DNA of 64,000 bases from Phaeobacter sp. B1627 (GCF_006265095.1 NZ_VCNK01000029.1:1-64000), one strand, 5' to 3'; counted from the first letter of the stretch, positions 35,339-44,494 are shown. Notes: generated from the letters alone by a model not told the origin. Numbers and translations are program-made.

Positions 35339-36834
35339 ATCGGATCCAAACGCCCGCCCGAATATCTGCCCGAATGCCCGCCCGAATGCCTGCCCAATCT
35401 CAGGCTCTATCCCAGGCCCGAATTCAGGCCCGATTGCAGACCCGACTTCAGTCCCGTGCCCAGGTCGGACCAAGGGCCCGCGCCGACGTGAAAACACCGG
35501 AAAAGGGGCTGCTGATGCGCTGGCTGATTGCGGGGGTGATGGGCTTTGCACTGTTGGTGGCCGCCCAGGCTGTGCGCGCCGAGATCGACATTCAGGAGGT
35601 GACCTCGCCCGGTGGCATCAAGGCCTGGCTGGTGGAGGATCACAGCATTCCCTTCACCGCGCTGGAGATGCGGTTTCGCGGCGGGACCTCGCTCGATGCG
35701 CCGGGGAAACGGGGCAGTGTCTATCTGATGGCAGGCCTGCTGGAGGAAGGCTCCGGCGCGCTGCGGGCGCAGGATTATACCCGCGCGCTGGAGGCGCTGG
35801 CGGCGAGTTTCTCCTACGATGCGGACAAGGACACGGTGTCGATTTCGGCCCGGTTTCTGAGCGAGAACCGCGACGATGTGGCGGAGCTTTTGCGTCAGAC
35901 CATTCAGGAGCCGCGGTTTGATCAGGACGCATTGGACCGTGTGCGGGCGCAGGTTCTGGTTGGCCTGCGGTCGGACATGTCGGACCCGAACGAACTGGCC
36001 GGGCGCAAATTTGCCGAGTTGGCGTTTGGCGATCACCCCTATGGCACCAACGGCAAGGGCACCGAAGAAAGCGTGTCGGCCCTGACCCGTCAGGATATGT
36101 TCGCCGCGCATGAGGCCGTCTTTGCCCGCGACCGGCTGTTCGTCAGCGCGGTGGGGGATATCACGCCAGAGGCGCTTGGGGTGTTGCTGGATGACCTGCT
36201 TGGCGATCTTCCGGCCGAGGGTGGCCCGCTGCCGGGGCCGGCCGAGGTCCTGCTTGAGGGCGGCACCACCGTGGTGCCCTTCTCCACGCCGCAATCCGTC
36301 GCCCTGTTTGGTCAAAAGGGGATCGACCGGCATGATCCGGATTTCTTTGCCGCCTATGTGCTGAACCAGATCCTGGGCGGAGGCTCGTTCGAGACCCGCC
36401 TGATGGAGGAGGTGCGCACGAAACGCGGGCTGACCTATGGTGTCTACAGCTATCTGGTGCCGCGGGATCTGGCCTCGACCTACATGGGCTCGCTGGCGTC
36501 CGCCAATGAGAAGATGGCCGAGGCCGTGGCCGTGGTGCAGGAGCAATGGGCCGAAATGGCGGCGAAGGGGGTCACCGCCGCAGAGCTGAAGGACGCGCAA
36601 ACCTACCTCACCGGCGCATATCCCCTGCGGTTCAATGGCAACGGCCAGATCGCGTCTATTCTGGTGGCGATGCAGATGGATGATCTGCCGACCGAATATG
36701 TGGTGACCCGCAACGAAAAAATCGCGGCGGTGACCCTGGAGGATGTGAACAGGGTGGCGCGCACGCTGCTGGACCCTGAGGGGCTGCAATTCGTGGTGGT
36801 CGGAGACCCGGTGGGGCTGAAGTCCACAGACTGA
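35335..36834 (+). CDS. M16-family peptidase homologue (partner subunit), with repeat-bearing N-terminal extension
   Basis: The frame opens at ATG 35335 overlapping the preceding stop (499 residues). The M16 part, however, begins with a proper signal peptide at M61 (MRWLIAGVMGFALLVAAQAVRA), encoded from ATG 35515 with AAGGGG upstream, which would give 439 residues. Residues 8-43 of the long form are nine four-residue repeats (ARIS, ARMP, ARIQ ...) from a 12-bp tandem array, which would bury the signal peptide behind a basic tail. The zinc motif HxxEH is absent, as expected for the partner subunit, while the R...Y region (RTKRGLTYGVYSY) is present. Either translation starts at 35515, or the protein has an unusual extended leader. 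Confidence 0.88.
   Translation: MNRIQTPARISARMPARMPAQSQALSQARIQARLQTRLQSRAQVGPRARADVKTPEKGLLMRWLIAGVMGFALLVAAQAVRAEIDIQEVTSPGGIKAWLVEDHSIPFTALEMRFRGGTSLDAPGKRGSVYLMAGLLEEGSGALRAQDYTRALEALAASFSYDADKDTVSISARFLSENRDDVAELLRQTIQEPRFDQDALDRVRAQVLVGLRSDMSDPNELAGRKFAELAFGDHPYGTNGKGTEESVSALTRQDMFAAHEAVFARDRLFVSAVGDITPEALGVLLDDLLGDLPAEGGPLPGPAEVLLEGGTTVVPFSTPQSVALFGQKGIDRHDPDFFAAYVLNQILGGGSFETRLMEEVRTKRGLTYGVYSYLVPRDLASTYMGSLASANEKMAEAVAVVQEQWAEMAAKGVTAAELKDAQTYLTGAYPLRFNGNGQIASILVAMQMDDLPTEYVVTRNEKIAAVTLEDVNRVARTLLDPEGLQFVVVGDPVGLKSTD
35356..35463 (+). repeat. Tandem array, 9 x 12 bp, in frame at the start of the second M16 gene
   Basis: Nine consecutive units vary around GCCCGAATNCAG: the first is GCCCGAATATCT, then GCCCGAATGCCC, GCCCGAATGCCT and so on to TCCCGTGCCCAG. 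Each encodes four residues of the type A-R-x-Q/P. The array lies exactly between the overlapping start at 35335 and the signal-peptide start at 35515. Confidence 0.9.
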
Positions 36835-36900
36835 CCGATGCGGCCTGACCACGCAGCGTGACAGATGCGGCCTGACCGATGCGGCCTGACTGATGCGGCC
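36832..36900 (+). repeat. Tandem array, 5 x 14 bp, starting in the stop codon of the second M16 gene
   Basis: Units begin with TGAC: TGACCGATGCGGCC, TGACCACGCAGCG (13 bases, degenerate), TGACAGATGCGGCC, TGACCGATGCGGCC, TGACTGATGCGGCC. The first TGA is the stop codon of the gene at 35335. Confidence 0.9.
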
Positions 36901-36924
36901 CCGTCCGGGCGCTGCTCAAATTGG

Positions 36925-36958
36925 AAACGGCGCGCCCTCCTGCGAGGCCGCGCCGTTT
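36925..36958. terminator. Bidirectional terminator between the M16 pair and the ALDH16 gene
   Basis: AAACGGCGCG (36925-36934) pairs with CGCGCCGTTT (36949-36958), 10 bp, with T-rich ends in both directions. It fits two convergent genes. Confidence 0.8.
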
Positions 36959-36994
36959 CTTCAGGCTGTGATTTTGTCTTTCGGGGACCGAGTA

Positions 36995-39337
36995 TCACGC
37001 GCCGTAGGGGATCCAGATCGTTTTGATGTCGGTGGCCGCCTGCAGGAACTGTCTGCTCTGGTCTCGGCTCCAGTCAAAGGCAGTGCCGTAGTTGACCCAG
37101 GTCCGTTTGAGGTTGCCGGCCGAGGCCGTTTCGATCGCTTCGGACAGGTCGCTTGAGGAAAAGCTCCAGACCGCATCGAGGTTCAGGTGCTTTGCCATCG
37201 TGTCGCCCAGATCTTTGTGGCTGCCGGTCAGGATGTTGACCACGCCCGCCGGCACGTCAGAGGTGTCCAGCACCTGGTACAGATCGGTGGCGGCCAGCGG
37301 AAAGGCCTCGGATGCGGCCAGAATCACCCGGTTGCCCATCGCCAGTGCCGGTGCCATCGCCGAGATCAGGCCCAGCAGAGGGGCGTCGTCGGCGCAGAGA
37401 ATGCCGATGGTCCCCACCGGTTCTTTCATTCCCAGCGCAACCCCCCGGATCGGAACGCCATGGGCGAGGCCGTCGTATTTGTCGGCCCAGGCCGCGGCGG
37501 AAAACAGGCGCTGGAGCGAGGCCTCGACCTCTGCGGCGCCGGTCTTTTTGCCGGTCATGCTGTCGATACGATTGGCAAATTCGCTGGCGCGCGCCGCCAG
37601 GTTTTCGGCCAGATAGTACAGGATCTGCGCCCGCAGATGGCCAGTGGTGGCAGACCAGGCCTTGGCTCCGGCGGCGGCCTCGACGGCGTTTCGCACGTCC
37701 TTGCGGCTGCCCAGTCCGACCTGTCCCAGCAGATCGCCTTTGGCGCTATAGACGGCTTTGACGTAGCCGCTGTCGGGCCGGGCCTGTTTGCCGCCGATAT
37801 ACATTTTTGCGGTGCGGTCGATGCCTGTCGGCGCTGCGGGGCTGTCGGCGGCGTCAAAGGCTGCCACGGGCGCCAGCGGCTTGGGCGAGGTTTTGGGTTT
37901 CGTGTAGGCCATCAGCCCTTCGACGCCGCCCTCACGGCCAAAGCCGCTCTCGCGCTTGCCGCCAAACGGGGCGGCCGCGTCGAACATATTGGTGCCATTG
38001 ACCCAGACCACCCCGGCGACCAGTTTCGGCGCCACGTCCAGCGCCAGATTGATGTTTTCGGTCCAGAGCGTCGCGGCCAGCCCGTAGCGGGTGTTGTTGG
38101 CCAGCTCCAGTGCCTCGGCGGGGGTGCGGAAGGTGGTGGAGACCAGAACGGGGCCGAAGATCTCCTCCTGCATCAGGGGATCTGCCGGTGACAGGCCTTC
38201 GATCAGGGTGGGCGGGAAGAAACAGCCTGCTGCGGGCAGGTCTACTGCGGCCTGATGCACGGTGCCGTCTGGCGCGCTGGCAACCAGCTTTGAAATCTGG
38301 GCGTGCTGCACCGGATCCACCACGGCACCTACATCGATGCATTTATCGAGCGGATCCCCAAGGCGAAGGGTCTTCATCCGATTGCGCAGTTTCAGGTGAA
38401 AGGTCTCGGATATGCTTTCCTGCACCAGCAGGCGGGAGCCGGCACAGCAGACCTGGCCCTGATTGAACCAGATCGCATCCACGAGACCCTCGATCGCGGA
38501 GTCCAGATCGGCATCGTCGAACACGATGTAGGGGCTCTTGCCGCCCAGTTCGAGCGTCAGCGCCTTGCCGGTGCCTGCGGTGGCTGTGCGGATGCGCTTG
38601 CCCACCTCGGTGGAGCCGGTGAAGGCGATCTTGTCCACCTTGGCGTTGACGATCATCTCGCCGACGGCACCATCGCCGGTCACGATGTTCACCACGCCCT
38701 TGGGCAGGCCGGCCTGGCGGCAGATATCGGCAAACAACAGCGCGGTGAGCGAGGTGTATTCCGCCGGTTTCAGCACCACCGTATTGCCCATCGCCAGAGC
38801 GGGCGCGACCTTCCACGCCAGCATCAGCAGCGGAAAATTCCACGGGATGATCTGGCCACAGACGCCATGGGCCTCGCGGTCCGGCATCTCATCCGCCATC
38901 AGCTGCGCATGACCCGCGTGATGATAGAAATGACGCTGCGCGAGAGGGATGTCGATGTCGCGGCTTTCCCGGATCGGTTTGCCATTGTCGAGCGTTTCCA
39001 ACACGGCGAAGAGTCGGCTGTGCTTCTGGAGCAACCGCGCGATCGCATAGAGATACATGGCGCGGCTGGACCCGCCCATCGCCGCCCAGCCGGGCTGCGC
39101 CTTGCGGGCCGATGTCACTGCCGCATCGACATCGTCCTGGGTTGCCTGGGTCAGTTCCGCCAGCACTTCGCCCGTGGCCGGGTTCCTGCTCTCGAAACCG
39201 GTGCCGGGTGCGGTGTATGCGCCGTTGATGAAATGGCCGAACCGGCTGCCCTGATCGACCAGCCAGGCAAAGGCGTCGGCGGCGCTTTCGGGGGCGGGGC
39301 CATAGTCCATGGTTTCGAATATCTCTTTGATTGTCAT
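36995..39337 (-). CDS. Two-module aldehyde dehydrogenase, ALDH16 type
   Basis: The 780-residue protein has two aldehyde-dehydrogenase modules. The first (about 1-490) is complete: IPWNFPL coenzyme segment, general base E263 (LELGGKSP) and nucleophile C297 (GQVCCAGSR). The second (about 520-780) has the fold features (VGTIGILCADDAP, LAMGNRVILAASEAFPLAATDLY) but no catalytic cysteine where one is expected. This matches ALDH16, a family with a non-catalytic C-terminal module known in animals and bacteria. It lies 10 bases after deoC on the same strand, so it probably oxidises the acetaldehyde released by DeoC to acetate. The substrate is inferred from context. Confidence 0.9.
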   Translation of the reverse strand: MTIKEIFETMDYGPAPESAADAFAWLVDQGSRFGHFINGAYTAPGTGFESRNPATGEVLAELTQATQDDVDAAVTSARKAQPGWAAMGGSSRAMYLYAIARLLQKHSRLFAVLETLDNGKPIRESRDIDIPLAQRHFYHHAGHAQLMADEMPDREAHGVCGQIIPWNFPLLMLAWKVAPALAMGNTVVLKPAEYTSLTALLFADICRQAGLPKGVVNIVTGDGAVGEMIVNAKVDKIAFTGSTEVGKRIRTATAGTGKALTLELGGKSPYIVFDDADLDSAIEGLVDAIWFNQGQVCCAGSRLLVQESISETFHLKLRNRMKTLRLGDPLDKCIDVGAVVDPVQHAQISKLVASAPDGTVHQAAVDLPAAGCFFPPTLIEGLSPADPLMQEEIFGPVLVSTTFRTPAEALELANNTRYGLAATLWTENINLALDVAPKLVAGVVWVNGTNMFDAAAPFGGKRESGFGREGGVEGLMAYTKPKTSPKPLAPVAAFDAADSPAAPTGIDRTAKMYIGGKQARPDSGYVKAVYSAKGDLLGQVGLGSRKDVRNAVEAAAGAKAWSATTGHLRAQILYYLAENLAARASEFANRIDSMTGKKTGAAEVEASLQRLFSAAAWADKYDGLAHGVPIRGVALGMKEPVGTIGILCADDAPLLGLISAMAPALAMGNRVILAASEAFPLAATDLYQVLDTSDVPAGVVNILTGSHKDLGDTMAKHLNLDAVWSFSSSDLSEAIETASAGNLKRTWVNYGTAFDWSRDQSRQFLQAATDIKTIWIPYGA

Positions 39338-39347
39338 CTGGATGTCC

Positions 39348-40376
39348 TTACGCCATCGGGTGGCGGTAGCCGGCGGAATAGGCGCCGGTCACATGATGTT
39401 CGAGCTGGCGTTCGATATCGCCCAGCAGGGACGAGGCGCCAAAGCGGAACAGGTCGGGCTGCAGCCAGCGGTGGCCGAGTTCCTCTTTCATCAGGCTGAG
39501 GTAGACGAGCGCGTCCTTTGCCTTGGAGATGCCGCCTGCGGGCTTGTAGCCGACGTGAAAGCCGGTGCGGTCAAAATAGTCGCGGATGGCGCGGATCATC
39601 ACCAGCGAGACGGGCAGGGTCGCATTGACGCTTTCCTTGCCGGTCGAGGTCTTGATGAAATCGGCCCCCGCCATCATGCAGATCATCGAGGCGCGGGCGA
39701 CATTGCGCAGGGTGCCCAGCTCGCCCGTGGCGAGGATCGCCTTGACATGGGCCTCGCCGCAGGCCGCGCGGAAGGTTTTCATCTCGTCATAGAGCGCCTG
39801 CCAGTTGCCGCTGAGCACATGCCGGCGCGAGATCACGATATCGATCTCGCGGGCGCCGGCGCGGACGCTTTCGCGGATTTCCTCGACCCTGAGGTGAAAG
39901 GGCGAAAGGCCAGCCGGAAAACCGGTGGAGACGGCCGCGACGGGGATATCCGTTCCCTGCAGCGCGCGTACGGCGGCGGGGATCATGTCGTGATAGACGC
40001 AGACGGCGCCCGTGGTGATCTCTTCCATGCCGAGTGCTGCCAGAATATCGGCCCGCACCGGCTGACGCGCCTTGGCACAAAGACGGGCCACGCGGGCCTC
40101 GGTGTCATCGCCAGCCAGCGTGGTCAGATCGATGCAGGAAATCGCCTTCAGCAGCCAGGCCGCCTGGTGGTCTTTTTTGACGGAGCGGCGCCCGGGCAGG
40201 CTGGCACAGCGCCGCTCGATGGCCGAGGTATTGGCCTCGATGCCCAGAGCCCAGTCCAGATCCAGGTCCATGCCGGGGTTGCGGGGCAGGCTGCCATGGG
40301 CGTGGCCCGCCTGTGCCGGGTCGGCAGGGGATTTGGCGGACGCTTGCGCGGCCTTGTCTGCGATTTGGCTGTCCAT
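39348..40376 (-). CDS. deoC: Deoxyribose-phosphate aldolase
   Basis: The 342-residue class I aldolase splits 2-deoxyribose-5-phosphate into glyceraldehyde-3-phosphate and acetaldehyde. The Schiff-base lysine is K242 in DFIKTSTGK and the second active-site lysine K278 in VGYKPAGGI. The protein has an N-terminal extension of about 60 residues compared with E. coli DeoC (259), starting with a low-complexity Ala-rich stretch, as in eukaryote-like DeoC. It is co-transcribed with the ALDH16 gene and diverges from the metal importer. Confidence 0.95.
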   Translation of the reverse strand: MDSQIADKAAQASAKSPADPAQAGHAHGSLPRNPGMDLDLDWALGIEANTSAIERRCASLPGRRSVKKDHQAAWLLKAISCIDLTTLAGDDTEARVARLCAKARQPVRADILAALGMEEITTGAVCVYHDMIPAAVRALQGTDIPVAAVSTGFPAGLSPFHLRVEEIRESVRAGAREIDIVISRRHVLSGNWQALYDEMKTFRAACGEAHVKAILATGELGTLRNVARASMICMMAGADFIKTSTGKESVNATLPVSLVMIRAIRDYFDRTGFHVGYKPAGGISKAKDALVYLSLMKEELGHRWLQPDLFRFGASSLLGDIERQLEHHVTGAYSAGYRHPMA

Positions 40377-40493
40377 GTGCGGGAGTCCTCGATCGATTTG
40401 ACATCAAAATCGCATGCCGACCCCCATTTGTGCAAGCGTTCGCTCGGGATTTGGGCGTGTATTTTGACCAAAAGGACAAAATATCCACATTCA

Positions 40494-40541
40494 TTGCGAA
40501 TAATTCTCATTTTCATTGACGAAGTTGCGAACCGTTCTCAT
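40494..40541. promoter_or_regulatory. Two Fur-family-like boxes before the metal importer
   Basis: TTGCGAA-N3-TTCTCAT occurs twice: 40494-40510 and 40525-40541, 31 bp apart. Each is an imperfect palindrome around a three-base centre. The position 47 bases before the importer start and the form suggest binding by a Fur-family regulator (Mur or Fur type). They are also within reach of deoC on the other side. Confidence 0.6.
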
Positions 40542-40587
40542 ATCTATGGGTGTGGAATGAAGCTGCTGCGATCAGGGAGCGCGCTGA

Positions 40588-41553
40588 ATGCTGAACCGAC
40601 GTCATACTCTTTTGGGCCTTGGTGCCGTTGCGACACTGGCGGCCGCGTCGCCCCTGGCTGCGGCGGAGGGGCCGCTGCGGATCGTGGCCACCACCGGCAT
40701 GATCGCGGACGCCGCGCGCCAGATTGGTGGCGCGGAGGTCGCGGTGACGGCCTTGATGGGGCCGGGGGTGGACCCGCATGCCTACCGCCAGACCCGCACG
40801 GATATTGCCGCGATGACCCGCGCCGATCTGACCCTGTGGCACGGGCTCTATCTTGAGGCGCAGATGGAGGATTTCTTCCACGCGCTGGCCCGGAAACGGA
40901 CCGTGGTCGCGGTGGCGGAGGCGACCCCCAAGGCCCTGCTGCGCAGCCACGATGACTATGCCGACAAATATGATCCCCACCTCTGGATGAGTCCCGAGCT
41001 GTGGAAATACGTCGTGCAGGAGGTCGCCCGCGCCCTGACGCAGGCCCGCCCGGAGGCGGAGGCGGTCTTTGCGGCAAATCTGGCGCGCCATCTGGGCGAG
41101 TTGGACCGGCTGTCTGCCTATGGTCGTCGCAGTGTCGCGGGTGTGCCTGAGGCGAAGCGCGTGCTGGTGACCGCCCATGATGCCTTTGGCTACTTCGGGC
41201 GGGACTATGGTTTTGACGTGCTCGGCATCCAGGGGATTTCGACGCAGTCCGAGGCGGGGCTGAACCGGATCAGTGGGCTGGTGGATACGCTGGTGGAGCG
41301 CGGGATCACTGCGGTCTTTGTCGAGACATCCGTGGCGGACCGGTCGATGCGGGCCCTGATCGAGGGGGCCGCGGCGCGGGGACATGAGGTCGTGATCGGG
41401 GGCGAGTTGTTTTCGGACGCGATGGGCGATGACGGCACCTATGAGGCGACCTACGTCGGTATGCTGGACCACAACTTCACCACCATTGCCGGAGCGCTGG
41501 GCGCGGATGTGCCGGCGGGCGGCATGGATGGCACCCTCGGGGCAGGACACTGA
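40588..41553 (+). CDS. Metal ABC transporter, periplasmic binding protein (TroA/MntA type)
   Basis: The 321-residue cluster A-I binding protein has a twin-arginine-like signal peptide (NRRHTLLGLGAVATLAAASPLAAA). The metal ligands follow the TroA pattern: H64 (DPHAY), H131 (DPHLW), H197 (TAHDAFGYF) and D294 (MLDHN). The His-rich loop typical of high-affinity zinc-binding ZnuA proteins is absent. This pattern allows Mn or Zn. It is the first gene of a four-gene operon. Confidence 0.92.
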   Translation: MLNRRHTLLGLGAVATLAAASPLAAAEGPLRIVATTGMIADAARQIGGAEVAVTALMGPGVDPHAYRQTRTDIAAMTRADLTLWHGLYLEAQMEDFFHALARKRTVVAVAEATPKALLRSHDDYADKYDPHLWMSPELWKYVVQEVARALTQARPEAEAVFAANLARHLGELDRLSAYGRRSVAGVPEAKRVLVTAHDAFGYFGRDYGFDVLGIQGISTQSEAGLNRISGLVDTLVERGITAVFVETSVADRSMRALIEGAAARGHEVVIGGELFSDAMGDDGTYEATYVGMLDHNFTTIAGALGADVPAGGMDGTLGAGH

Positions 41554-41555
41554 GT

Positions 41556-42359
41556 ATGCAACTTTCGCTGGCGAAACAGAGCAAGCAGACCGCAGAGGAG
41601 GCAGCGCAGGCGACCAGCCCTTTGGCCATTCGCGGGCTGACCGTCAGCTACGGTGAAAAGCCGGCGGTGTTTTCCGTCGATATGACCGTGATGCCGGGGC
41701 AGATGACCGCCATCATCGGGCCAAATGGTGCCGGGAAATCCACCATGCTCAAGGCTGCGCTGGGGATCGTCGCGCCGGTCTCGGGGCGGGTGCAGGTCTT
41801 CGGCCGTCCGCTGGATCATCAGCGGGGCCGGGTGGCCTATGTCCCGCAACGCGCCTCTGTGGATTGGGATTTCCCCACGCGCGTTATCGACGTGGTCATG
41901 ATGGGACTGTACCGGGATCTTGGCCTGCTCGGACGGATCCGCGCCAGTCACCGCCGGATCGCACGTGACTGCCTTGATCGTGTCGGCATGGGCGAGTTCG
42001 CGGGTCGCCAGATCGGGCAATTGTCCGGCGGTCAGCAGCAACGGGTCTTTCTCGCCCGGGCCCTGGCGCAGGGCGCCGATCTCTATCTTCTGGATGAGCC
42101 TTTTGCCGGCGTCGATGCCGCAACAGAGAAGGCTATCATTGGGGTTCTGAAGATGCTGCGGGCCGAGGGAAAGACGGTGGTGGTGGTGCATCATGACCTG
42201 GCCACCGTGCGGGATTATTTCGACAATGTCTTTCTGATCAACACCCGCAAGGTGGCCGAGGGCCCGGTGGAGACGGCCTTCACCGCCGAGACATTGCAGG
42301 CCGCATATGGGGGTCGCCTCGCCACCGCCCAAATCGATCAGATCGCGACCTCTGCATGA
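41556..42359 (+). CDS. Metal ABC transporter, ATPase
   Basis: The 267-residue cytoplasmic ATPase of the Mn/Zn importer has Walker A GPNGAGKST (about 55-63), a QQ-containing signature LSGGQQQR and a Walker B/D-loop LYLLDEPFAGVD. The first 24 residues, with several Lys/Gln, precede the usual start of the domain. It starts two bases after the binding-protein stop and overlaps the first permease gene (ATGATG). Confidence 0.95.
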   Translation: MQLSLAKQSKQTAEEAAQATSPLAIRGLTVSYGEKPAVFSVDMTVMPGQMTAIIGPNGAGKSTMLKAALGIVAPVSGRVQVFGRPLDHQRGRVAYVPQRASVDWDFPTRVIDVVMMGLYRDLGLLGRIRASHRRIARDCLDRVGMGEFAGRQIGQLSGGQQQRVFLARALAQGADLYLLDEPFAGVDAATEKAIIGVLKMLRAEGKTVVVVHHDLATVRDYFDNVFLINTRKVAEGPVETAFTAETLQAAYGGRLATAQIDQIATSA

Positions 42360-43564
42360 TGTCCACGCTGATCGACGCGCTCCTGCTGCAAATGGGATAT
42401 AACGCCACGCTGGTGGCGGTGGGCGCCGCTTTGCTGGGCGCGGCGTCGGGCATCACCGGGACATTTCTGTTCCTGCGCAAGCGGGCGCTGGTGTCGGATG
42501 CGGTCAGCCACGCAACGCTGCCCGGTGTCTGCGTTGCCTTCCTGATCCTGGTCGGCCTTGGCGGCGATGGCCGCAACCTGGCGGCGCTGCTGCTGGGGTC
42601 GGCGCTCTCGGCGGGGCTCGGGCTGTGGTGCATGAACTGGCTGACCCGCAACACCCGACTGGCCGAGGATGCGGCCATCGGCGCAGTTCTGTCGGTCTTT
42701 TTCGGATTTGGCATCGTGTTGCTGACCGTCATTCAGACGCTGGGCGTTGGGCGGCAGGCGGGGCTGGAGGGGTTTTTGCTCGGCTCGACGGCGGGCATGC
42801 TCTATGCGGATGCGCTGGTGATCGCCACGGGCGGAGCGGCGGTGCTGATCCTGATCCTGCTGGCGCGGCGTCCGATGACCATGGTGGCCTTCGACCCGGA
42901 GTATGCCGCAGCGCGCGGTCTGCCGGTCGGCAGGATCGACATGCTGATGATGGGGCTGGTGATGGCGGTGACCGTCGTCGGGCTGAAGGTGGTCGGGCTG
43001 ATCCTGATCGTGGCCCTGCTGATCATTCCGCCGGTCACTGCCCGGTTCTGGACCGAGCGGGCCGATCAGGTGGTCATCCTGTCCGGAGTGCTGGGGGCGG
43101 TCGCGGCCTATCTGGGGGCGGCCTTGTCGGCCTCGGCCCCGAATTTGCCAACCGGGCCGATTATCGTCCTGATGAGTTTTGCCCTGTTTGCGCTGTCCCT
43201 TCTGATTGCCCCGAACCGGGGCGTGCTGGCGGCGGTGCGACGCCACCGCCGGTTCCAGAAACGGGTGCATTTGCGGCAGGGTTTGCTGGCGCTGGCCCAG
43301 GATCAGATCATCTACGAGCCCCTGACCCTGCGGTTGCTGGCCCAGTCCGGGTTCGCGCGTGCAGACGGGGTTGCCACGCAGTCTGGCCGACGGCGCGCGG
43401 CCAAGGCCCTGCGGGACGAGATGCGCTGGGACATCCTGCGCCGCGATCAGGCACAGGAGGCTGCAGCGGCGCTGTATGACGGGTTGCGTGAGATCGAGAC
43501 CGTACTGACGCCGGATCAGATTGCAGCAATTGACCGCAAAATCGGCAGCCCAAGGGAGGTCTGA
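42356..43564 (+). CDS. Metal ABC transporter, permease 1, with C-terminal extension
   Basis: The 402-residue membrane protein has a standard ABC-3 permease of about 280 residues (segments such as VAVGAALLGAASGITGTF; SDAVSHATLPG is the coupling motif) plus about 120 extra cytoplasmic residues. The extra part (RRHRRFQKRVHLRQGLL... to the end) reads as a winged-helix-like or helical domain; a similar tail is found in some Mn permeases beside TroR/MntR systems. It could sense metal or stabilise the complex. I cannot show which. Confidence 0.92.
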   Translation: MMSTLIDALLLQMGYNATLVAVGAALLGAASGITGTFLFLRKRALVSDAVSHATLPGVCVAFLILVGLGGDGRNLAALLLGSALSAGLGLWCMNWLTRNTRLAEDAAIGAVLSVFFGFGIVLLTVIQTLGVGRQAGLEGFLLGSTAGMLYADALVIATGGAAVLILILLARRPMTMVAFDPEYAAARGLPVGRIDMLMMGLVMAVTVVGLKVVGLILIVALLIIPPVTARFWTERADQVVILSGVLGAVAAYLGAALSASAPNLPTGPIIVLMSFALFALSLLIAPNRGVLAAVRRHRRFQKRVHLRQGLLALAQDQIIYEPLTLRLLAQSGFARADGVATQSGRRRAAKALRDEMRWDILRRDQAQEAAAALYDGLREIETVLTPDQIAAIDRKIGSPREV

Positions 43565-43567
43565 ACA

Positions 43568-44494
43568 ATGGGAAGCGAATTTGTCACCCTGTCCCTGACG
43601 CCCCTGCTGATCGGGATCTTTGCAGCGGTGGCCTGCGCCCTGCCGGGGAATTTCCTGCTGCTGCGCAAGCAGGCCCTGATCGGAGACGCAATCAGCCATG
43701 TGGCCCTGCCGGGGATCGTTGTGGCGTTTTTGGTGACGGGGGCGATTTCCACCTGGCCGATGATGCTGGGCGCGGCGGGGGCCGCCTGTGTCGCCGTGGT
43801 CATGATCGAAGGCATCCGCCGATTGGGGCGGATTGAACCGGGCGCGGCGATGGGCGTGGTGTTCACCACCTTGTTTGCCGCCGGGGTGCTGCTGTTGGAG
43901 CAGAGCGATACATCGTCGGTGCATCTGGACGTGGAGCACGCGCTCTATGGCAACCTCGAAAGCCTGATCTGGCTCGACGGCACCGGCTGGGGCTCGCTTG
44001 CGGACCCGGAGGCGCTGGCCTATCTGCCGGTGGAGCTGCCGCGCATGGCGGCGACGCTGGTGGTGGTCGTGGGCTTCATTGCGCTGTTTTGGCGCCCCCT
44101 GACCATCGCGACCTTTGACGAGGGGTTTGCCCGCACGTTGGGCATGCGCACGGATCTTCTGGGGCTGGCGCTGGTCCTCATCGCCGCGATTTCGGCAGTT
44201 GCGGCCTTTGATGCGGTGGGCTCGATCATCGTCATTGCCATGTTCATCTGCCCGCCCGCGGCCGCCCGGATGATGACCAACCGGCTGGACGTGCAGGTCG
44301 GCTGGAGCATCGTGTTTGCCACGCTGGCCGCGGTGGTCGGATATGTGCTGGCGGGCTATGGTCCGCTGTGGATCGGGATGGCCGACGCGGTGAGCGCGGC
44401 CGGAATGATCGCGACCATCTCTGGTTTGATCCTTGCGATTGCTGCGCTATTCGGCCCCTGTCGGTCGCGCGCAGGCGCCCCGTCAGGCGTGTAG
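43568..44494 (+). CDS. Metal ABC transporter, permease 2
   Basis: The 308-residue ABC-3 permease has the coupling motif [11 protein letters not shown] and eight or so membrane segments. Two distinct permease genes are typical of TroCD/MntCD/SitCD-type importers. It starts three bases after permease 1 with GGAGG upstream. The operon ends here; mutL follows after about 100 bases. Confidence 0.94.
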   Translation: MGSEFVTLSLTPLLIGIFAAVACALPGNFLLLRKQALIGDAISHVALPGIVVAFLVTGAISTWPMMLGAAGAACVAVVMIEGIRRLGRIEPGAAMGVVFTTLFAAGVLLLEQSDTSSVHLDVEHALYGNLESLIWLDGTGWGSLADPEALAYLPVELPRMAATLVVVVGFIALFWRPLTIATFDEGFARTLGMRTDLLGLALVLIAAISAVAAFDAVGSIIVIAMFICPPAAARMMTNRLDVQVGWSIVFATLAAVVGYVLAGYGPLWIGMADAVSAAGMIATISGLILAIAALFGPCRSRAGAPSGV

